Below, in pieces: positions 44,161 through 64,000 of a DNA stretch of 64,000 bases (position 1 is the first letter of the stretch; each line of letters begins with the position of its first letter). The notes under the pieces are model-generated. The model worked only from the letters and a program-made list of their open reading frames with translations, did no database searches and was not told the origin of the DNA. Both the position numbers and the translations under genes were made by a program. Origin of the DNA: Euglena gracilis (taxonomy: Eukaryota; Euglenida; Euglenophyceae; Euglenales). The DNA is taken from assembly GCA_039621445.1 (NCBI GenBank), contig CP154954.1, positions 6,707,425 to 6,771,424 of the forward strand, read 5' to 3'.

Positions 44161-46850
44161 CCGATTTTTTACAGTCACATTTGATGTAATTCTGGACTTT
44201 CTTCTCCCTTCTGGAAAATGGTCGGATTGATCTCCCGTTGTGCATCTCTCTCGTTTTCCCTCAGCCGAGTGTTTTTGCGACGATAAAACCCTACGACAAA
44301 AAAGAGTTGAGGTACCATATCAAAAAATTGCCGAAAAGCTTTTTTGTAAGAGCATCCAGAAGCTATTTTCCAGTTCCCCACTTCTCACCAAGCGCTGATT
44401 CTTTTTTTTTGGCTCAAACGGGATGTCGTCTTTCGTCGTTTCAGAGAGGGTGCTGGCTGTCTGCTCGACGTGTTTGGGAGCATTGGTAAGGTTCAATTAC
44501 TTTCCAGCCTGGTGACCAACTGCTGTCCTCTTCCCTTAGTCTTAAAGAGTGCCCCTCCGCTTTTTAGCGACTCTTAGGCCCTGGCCAGAGTTTTATTTTT
44601 TAATTTGGCACCACAGGGGGGGCTGGGGTGGGTGGGTCTGCCAGACCCTTTCCCCTCCCCTGAGGGGTACCCCCAAAAAGTTGGTTCCCGGACTCCCTAG
44701 GGGGGTGGGAGTGCCCCCTGGGTTAGTGGGGTACGCCCTCCTCCCTCGGTTTTTTAAAACAATCCCTGGACCCAACCGACCGACACCCAACTTCAAGCAA
44801 CCTCCTCGGCCACCACCTGAAATCGAAATTTCAGCAACCCCCCTGGGGTTGAAACACACCGTGCAGTCTCAAGGCGCAATCACAGCAACGAAGCCGACGT
44901 CCGTGCACACTCACAACGACGTATTGCAAAAAAAATACATCCAAAGTTTAAACAACACCCAACTTGAAGGAACCCCTGGGCAGCTCCATTGAAAACAACT
45001 CAAGCAATGGGTTGCGGGGGGGGGGGAGGGGGTTACCCTTCGGGCATCGAACACCTGCCATCTACGACGGTTACGGTTCCGACCTCAGGCTCCCAAGCGA
45101 GACCGTTTCGGCCGAAGGGGCCGCCCGCCGGGCTGTGCCGCCCCCCACCACCCGCACCAGGGGTGACGCAGGTGGCCGGCCGCCCGGTTCCCCCGGTGTC
45201 AGGCGTTGCGTTCATCCCCCCGGCCCGCCACCGTCGATTGATCCGTTGATGTCAGGCAGAGGGGGCGGGACTTCCTCCCTGCACGACATCTGCCGAGCTG
45301 CTTTTTCCTGTTTCGGTCGAGGTTCTTGCTTCAAGGTCGGTGGGGGAGGGGGCGGGTCGGTGTGTCCAGCCCCGCCCCCCCATGGGAAATGGGGTCGGGC
45401 CGAGTGGGTTCCCTCAGAGGGGGGTTTTATCTCCACTCTCGGTGCGAAGCGTTAAATTGGATGCCAAGATTCACCTCCCAAAAGGTGGTCCCCTGGAACC
45501 CCCCAGGGGTGGGTAGTGGGTTCGTACCCCCTCCTCTGGTTCTGGAAAAAAAGTTTCTCAGTTGATGAAATTTGCATTAGAACAGAGAATGTATCACATG
45601 CTGTTTTCAAGAAATAGCATGTTTGCTTTCACTTTTGTAAATTTTTCGTGTGTGTCAGGGGAGGCGTTCGTTTCAGAATTTGGTGCGTAAATCCACCTGC
45701 AAGTCATTCCCTACTGCCCGGGTGGAAATATGCTCTGAAATACGTGGGGCACGTGTTGTTTTTGAAGTCAAATTTGAAGCGTTGAAGCCAAAAGGTTCTA
45801 CCACCGTGCATTATTCTGCGAAGCCACGTTTGCAAAATGGCATGCCCCCAACCACTTCCTCAAAATTCCCCGAATGATTGCAGACTGTGGGCGTATTTTT
45901 TCCTGTGTGTGTTTTTTCGGTTACGACTGATTGCCGGGGTGGGGGGTGGGGCAAGGGCTGTGGCTTGGGCCCCGGGGGGCACGGCCACCTACAGCCGCCG
46001 GTACTGCGTCCTGGACGAGCCCCGCCAGCCCCGCTCTGCCCCGCCGTCCCGTCAGCCGCTGGGGGCAGGCCTCTCCCATCGGTGTTGCGTCCGCCCGGGC
46101 CACCAGGATGCGCAAAACAACGTGTTTTTCTGCTTTTTTTTTGGGTTACACCCCGGCGCCATGTATGCGTTAATTTTAAAATTAATCAGGTTTCCTTTTT
46201 TTTTCCAACTTGCTAAGAACCCCCTTGGGGGGGGCAGGGTGTGGGTGGGCAGGTCCGGGCCGGAGGCTTGGTATGAGTTTGGTTGCAAAGCTCTGGAAAA
46301 CTTTTGAGAAATGCCCTTATGCGGCCCCGTCGGGGCTGTCTAAGGGTATTTTTGTCATCCCCCCTCCACAGAATGTTATTTTCCTTCAAGCCCGCTTTGG
46401 GTGACCTTTGGAAAGGTTTTTTCTTTTTATTGTTTTTGAAGGCATTTAAGGGGTTTTAAAAATTTTAAGGGTTTTAAGGCTTCTTTAAACAATGATGCCT
46501 GATCCCAGGGCCCACGCACTTGCATACTTGTGTGCGTTTGTTTTTACCTTGGGTGTTGTGGCCACTTTTGTGGGTTGCCCCTTGACCGCCTTCCAAGCGC
46601 CAGAAGTGACGACCCCGTCCACAGCCCAGTCGTTTCCCCCTGCACGCCCCTTTCTCCCATGCCTGCAAGCCAGTGGACCACCGTTCAGAACGTTGCCACC
46701 TCCCCTGGCAGCTGTCCCCCCACCCCCCCGGCACCACGCGGACATTCACGCTGTGCCATTGCATTGTCACTCATGTTAAGTGAATGGCTGGCTCTGCGGC
46801 GGCCCTCCTGCTCCAAGGGTCCCCTCGGGGCCAAGCCAAGCAAATGAAAT
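44161..46850. other. Region with unproven GC-rich patches
   Basis: Patches at 45050-45230 (proline-rich) and 45945-46110 (one frame reads GGTATYSRRYCVLDEPRQP) have exon-like composition but no recognised domain or matching splice ends. A possible TIR-like remnant lies at 44585-44770 (CAGAGTTTTATTTTTTAA and an inverse near AAAACAATCCCTGG), without a clear duplication. A GCCTG end with TTTAAAC sequence lies near 46480-46501. Confidence 0.3.
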
Positions 46851-48045
46851 GACTGGGAATGACTATTTGTGACTGCGTGTGACTGGGCGTGACTGCGTGT
46901 GACCGGGCGTGACTGCGTGTGACCGGGCGTGGCTGCATGTGACTGGGCGTGACTGCGTGTGAATGGGCACGACTGCGTGTGACTGGGCGTGACTGGGCGT
47001 GACTGCGTGTGACTGGGCTTGGCTGCGTGTGACTGGGTGTGCCTGGGCGTGACTGCGTGTGTCTGGGCGTTACTGCGTGTGGCTGGGCGTGACTGCGTGG
47101 GACTGCACGTGACTGGGCGTGACTAGGCGTGACTGGGTGTGGCTGCGTGTGACTGGGCATGACTGCGAGTGGCTGGGCGTGACTGGGCGTGACTGCGTGT
47201 GACTGGGCGTGGCTGCGTGTGACTGGGCGTGGCTGCGTGTGACTGGGCATGACTGCGTGTGACTGGGCGTGAATGGGCGTGACTGGGCGTGACTGGGCGT
47301 GACTGCGTGTGACTGGGCGTGGCTGCGTGTGACTGGGCATGACTGCGTGTGACTGGACGTGACTGCGTGTGACTGGACGTGACTGGGCGTGACTGGGCGT
47401 GACTGGGCGTGACTGCGTGTGACTGGGCGTGACTGCGTGTGACTGGGCGTGGCTGCGTGTGACTGGGCGTGGCTGCGTGTGACTGCGTGTGACTGGACGT
47501 GACTGGGCGTGACTGGGCGTGACTGGGCGTGACTGTGTGTGACTGGGGGTGGCTGCGTGTGACTGGGCGTGACTGGGCGTGACTGCGTGTGACTGGGCGT
47601 GGCTGCGTGTGACTGCGTGTGACTGGACATGACTGGGCATCACTGCGTGTGACTGGGCGTGACTGGGCGTGACTGCGTGTGACTGGGCGTGGCTGCGTGT
47701 GACTGGGCGTGACTGTGTGTGAATGGGCATGACTGGGCCTGACTGCGTGTGACTGGGCGTGACTGGGCATGACTGCGTGTGACTGGGCTTGGCTGCGTGT
47801 GACTGCGTGTGACTGGGCGTGGCTGCGTGCGACTGGGCGTGGCTGCGTGTGAATGAGCATGACTGCGTGTGACTGGGCGTGACTGCGTGTGACTGTGCGT
47901 GGCTGCGTGTGACTGGGCGTGGCTGCGTGTGACTGGGTATGACTGGGCGTGACTGCGTGTGGCTGCGTGTGACTGGGCGTTACTGTGTGTGGATGGGTGT
48001 GACTGCGTGTGAATGCGCGTGACTGGGCGTGACTGGGCGTGACCG
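46851..48045. repeat. 10-bp minisatellite, GTGACTGGGC/GTGACTGCGT units
   Basis: About 119 tandem 10-bp units alternate irregularly between GTGACTGGGC and GTGACTGCGT, with minor variants (GGC for GAC, GGGT, GGAC). Phase is kept at 10 bp over the full 1.2 kb. Frames through it on the minus strand read as Ser-His-Ala-Gln-type repeats but are artefacts of the unit. No gene exon is recognised inside. Confidence 0.95.
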
Positions 48046-49719
48046 GGTTCAGGATTCTGGATGTTCATGGGTGTTTGCTTCGGGCCCACCAGCGCGCCGG
48101 CGGTCGACGGGGCCCGTCCAGTTTGCTGCCGTTCGATGGCGTCCGTTTGGTTCCACTGCCGGCTGTACACTACCCCCTCCCTTGCTGTGGAGCCCCAGGG
48201 GCTCTGTCTGCCTGCCCTCGCCCTTGCAACCCGAACACGGTCACCATTTGTGGCCATCAGAGTCTGCCCCTCCTGCCCCTCCCCACTCCCCAACCACGCA
48301 TGAACGCGACCGCCCCCCCCCCCAACGTTGCACACGTGCAGCCCAGTCCTGCCCCTGGACCTCCCGTGCCACTGGAACTAATATGCCACTCCTTGGCGAG
48401 TGGGCATTGCTTCTGTGTCATATCTTGTTTTGCTGGTCCGCTTTTCCGATTCAAAGGTGGTTTGGAGCCAAAATGACCCACTCACATATTTTGCAGAAGC
48501 TTATTATGCAAATCTTTGTATAAACATCTCATAAAAGAGCAGCATGGGGTAAACCCTTCCTTAAGGAGAAAACCTTTCCCATTTCAAAAACCAGCCCTAT
48601 CCGACCTCCAGCAAACTACAGCGGGGGGGGGAGGCAACACAGACCTAGAAAATGTAAAAAAGACACCCCCGATGAACACTGCTAGACAAGACTCACCTTC
48701 TCAAGAAAATCTCAGAATTTTATTTAATTCTGCAATATTACATGTCATGCAACATTGCGCTTAAGTTGGGCAAATTTTTGCATATTTCTCACTGGTATAA
48801 CAAGGTCCAAAAAATTGTCGAGCAAAAACTCAAAAATCACTGGCACAAAAAAAGCACATTTTTTTACCAAAATTGAACAAAAACATCCCCTGCACAGGCC
48901 ATGCCCAGAAAGGTAGCTTAAAATAACCATGCTCCAAACATTACCAATTTGTGGTGACCCACCCAAAGGGCGCCGGAATGGTAATTATAAACCAGAGTAC
49001 TAAAATAGAAAGAGATAATACTGCATATATTTAGAACACTTGAATCCCAAAATGTGGCCCCACTTCTCCACTTATGGATCTTAGATGCTGATGTGTCAGT
49101 CTGGCCGCCGCATCTTGGTGGCATGTGCAGCCCATTAGACATGGCGTGGCAGCCATCAAGCCACGCGATGTGTTGCGGGGGTGGCCAGCTGACAGGGCTC
49201 CGGGAGATAATTTTCCTGTAAACGTCGACGCAATTTTCTCCCCCCCGTGTGCCGTTCGCATGGGCAGTTCACGCTTAAGTTATCCTTGCCGCCCAAACAA
49301 ACACGGGTCCCCCTGAGCCCCCCCTTCCTTCCGGGTGGTGGGTGTGTGGGTCCTGACCCTCAACACAGGGGGCCATGGCGACGGTCGCCCCGACCGTCCG
49401 GTCCGTCGGGGCCACAATGCGGCGGCCGTCGCAGCACCAGGCCAGGCGGCTTCCAACAAGGAATTCCCTCGGGGGGCCGGGATCTCTGGGAAGCTGAGGT
49501 TGGTGGTCAGAAGGGGGTCCCGACCCCCGGGGTCCAGGTGATCGGGGGGGGCAGACCTTAGTGAGTTCCAAAAGTTGTGCAAAAATTCTTCCAGAGCTCT
49601 GCGCTGCGAAATGCAAAAAAAAATCACTTTTTCCCCTCACCACTCCCGGCACAGGGCTACCCTGCTACGCCCCCCCCCCACTTCCCCCTCTGCCCCCCCC
49701 CCCCGGTCTGGGCAAAATG
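48046..49719. other. Spacer between minisatellite and the TRPV-like gene
   Basis: GC-rich but motif-free patches at 48080-48360 and 49380-49560 and AT-rich sequence between them. The 5' end of the TRPV-like gene may start here, but I could not fix a start codon or upstream exon. Confidence 0.35.
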
Positions 49720-63142
<13,423 letters not shown>

Positions 63143-64000
63143 GCCCAGGGCCCAGGGTCTATGGGGCTGGCAGTGGCCATTGCTTCACAGGGCACCACTT
63201 GAGCCTCTTTTCTGACCCAAAAAAACCCACCACAGGGCACAACGGAGCGTTTGGGCCGGTAAAGGATCAGCAGCCCCATCCCTCACCAGGGAACAGTTGC
63301 ACTCCAGTGTATCCCCTGCAAAGGTACACAACATATTATTCCGAAGTGAAGGAAACGCTAGGTTTTTGGTATGCCACTGATGCCAACAGCTTTTTGATGC
63401 TAAACGCTCTTTGAATGGGATAAACCTCCCTCCTCAAATAAGGCCAACCAAAAAATGAAACAACCCCAAAAACAAACCCCCCCAGTCGATTTTCACCCAA
63501 AATCCATAATTGGACCGAGGATATTCACAGGAAAACCCAAGAATGGACTCCAGTAAAGCTGAGCCAATTTTTGTTGATGGAGAAGGATCCAGCTTTATGG
63601 ACCTCCTATTTTGAGCCTTACCACAGAGTTAATTTTAACCAACGCCCTCAGCAATAACCAAAAGTGGCTCCCTAAAGTTGAAGATAGAGTTGAATTTGAA
63701 GATCCCTTTTGAGATTTTCAGCAACGGGACCAAAATGTAGCCCAAGATCTTATGTTTTTGGGGGGTTGGTCGGAGGAAGGGGTCTTGAGTGCATACCAAC
63801 AATCGCTGTTGTGTGTTGTCGCTGTCGATGCTGTTGTGCCATTGGAAAGCAGAGAAAGATCACCCAAAAACATAAATGTGTCCCGTCAGAAGGGGGATTC
63901 TTATCACAAGGGGGGATAAATATCCACATTTTTTCTTCAATTTCCGCAATTTCCACAATTTCTGCAATTCGGTGCAATTTTCTTGCAATTTCTGCAGTTT
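63143..64000. other. 3' end of window, no exon recognised
   Basis: The exon at 63102 would end near a GCC-CAGGG boundary typical of a nonconventional 5' end. I found no matching 3' end with an in-frame pore helix before 64000, so the pore and S6 exons should lie beyond the window. The sequence is AT-richer with no repeats of note. Confidence 0.4.

Noticed and set aside
46851-48045. Regular 10-bp repeats considered as a CRISPR array
   Set aside because: The repeats are contiguous with no unique spacers, and the host is clearly eukaryotic.

Overview
This window is nuclear DNA from an intron-rich eukaryote. Short exons (about 40-150 bp, strongly GC-rich, third positions mostly G or C) sit in long, lower-GC introns full of microsatellites, poly-C/poly-G tracts and hairpin-forming repeats. 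All coding exons I can support are on the + strand. Two intron types are mixed within single genes. Many introns are ordinary GT-AG (a few GC-AG). At least nine have no GT-AG signal; instead their two ends are complementary in a fixed register (pairing starts at intron base +4 and ends at base -6, usually CAG...CTG). That is the signature of the 'nonconventional' introns described in euglenids and diplonemids, so I infer a euglenozoan host. GC-rich exons and TE-rich introns favour a diplonemid or a close relative; the species is not identified.

Layout. 1-2797: no confident exon; a decayed non-LTR retrotransposon fragment with a 2A-like motif on the - strand. 2798-22502: about 22 exons of the C-terminal part of GCN1, the HEAT-repeat activator of the kinase GCN2, ending in a stop at 22500-22502. 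22503-49700: one or more genes with zinc-knuckle, Tudor/SH3-like, chromodomain and PHD-like exons, i.e. a chromatin-type protein; only some exons are secure and gene limits are unknown. It is interrupted by a 1.3 kb TIR element and a 1.2 kb 10-bp minisatellite. 49720-63142: a TRPV-like channel with N-terminal ankyrin repeats, pre-S1 region and S1-S5; the pore and C-terminus lie beyond what I can find.

The most interesting signal joins introns and transposons. The introns and intergenic DNA hold several non-autonomous DNA transposons with ends CAGG...CCTG (one with CAAG...CTTG) and clean 7-8 bp target-site duplications. The nonconventional introns have the same kind of ends, and the non-paired bases removed with them number 3 + 5 = 8, which is exactly one 8-bp duplication. 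Excising such an insertion in the intron register would restore the pre-insertion exon, suggesting these introns descend from such elements. Four of the nine introns show compensatory changes at the core paired triplet (CAC/GTG, CGG/CCG twice, CTG/CAG), so pairing rather than the letters CAG/CTG seems to be what is kept.

The three gene regions have no obvious functional link: translation-stress signalling, chromatin reading and a cation channel. Polycistronic trans-splicing is typical of Euglenozoa, so shared strand need not mean shared function.
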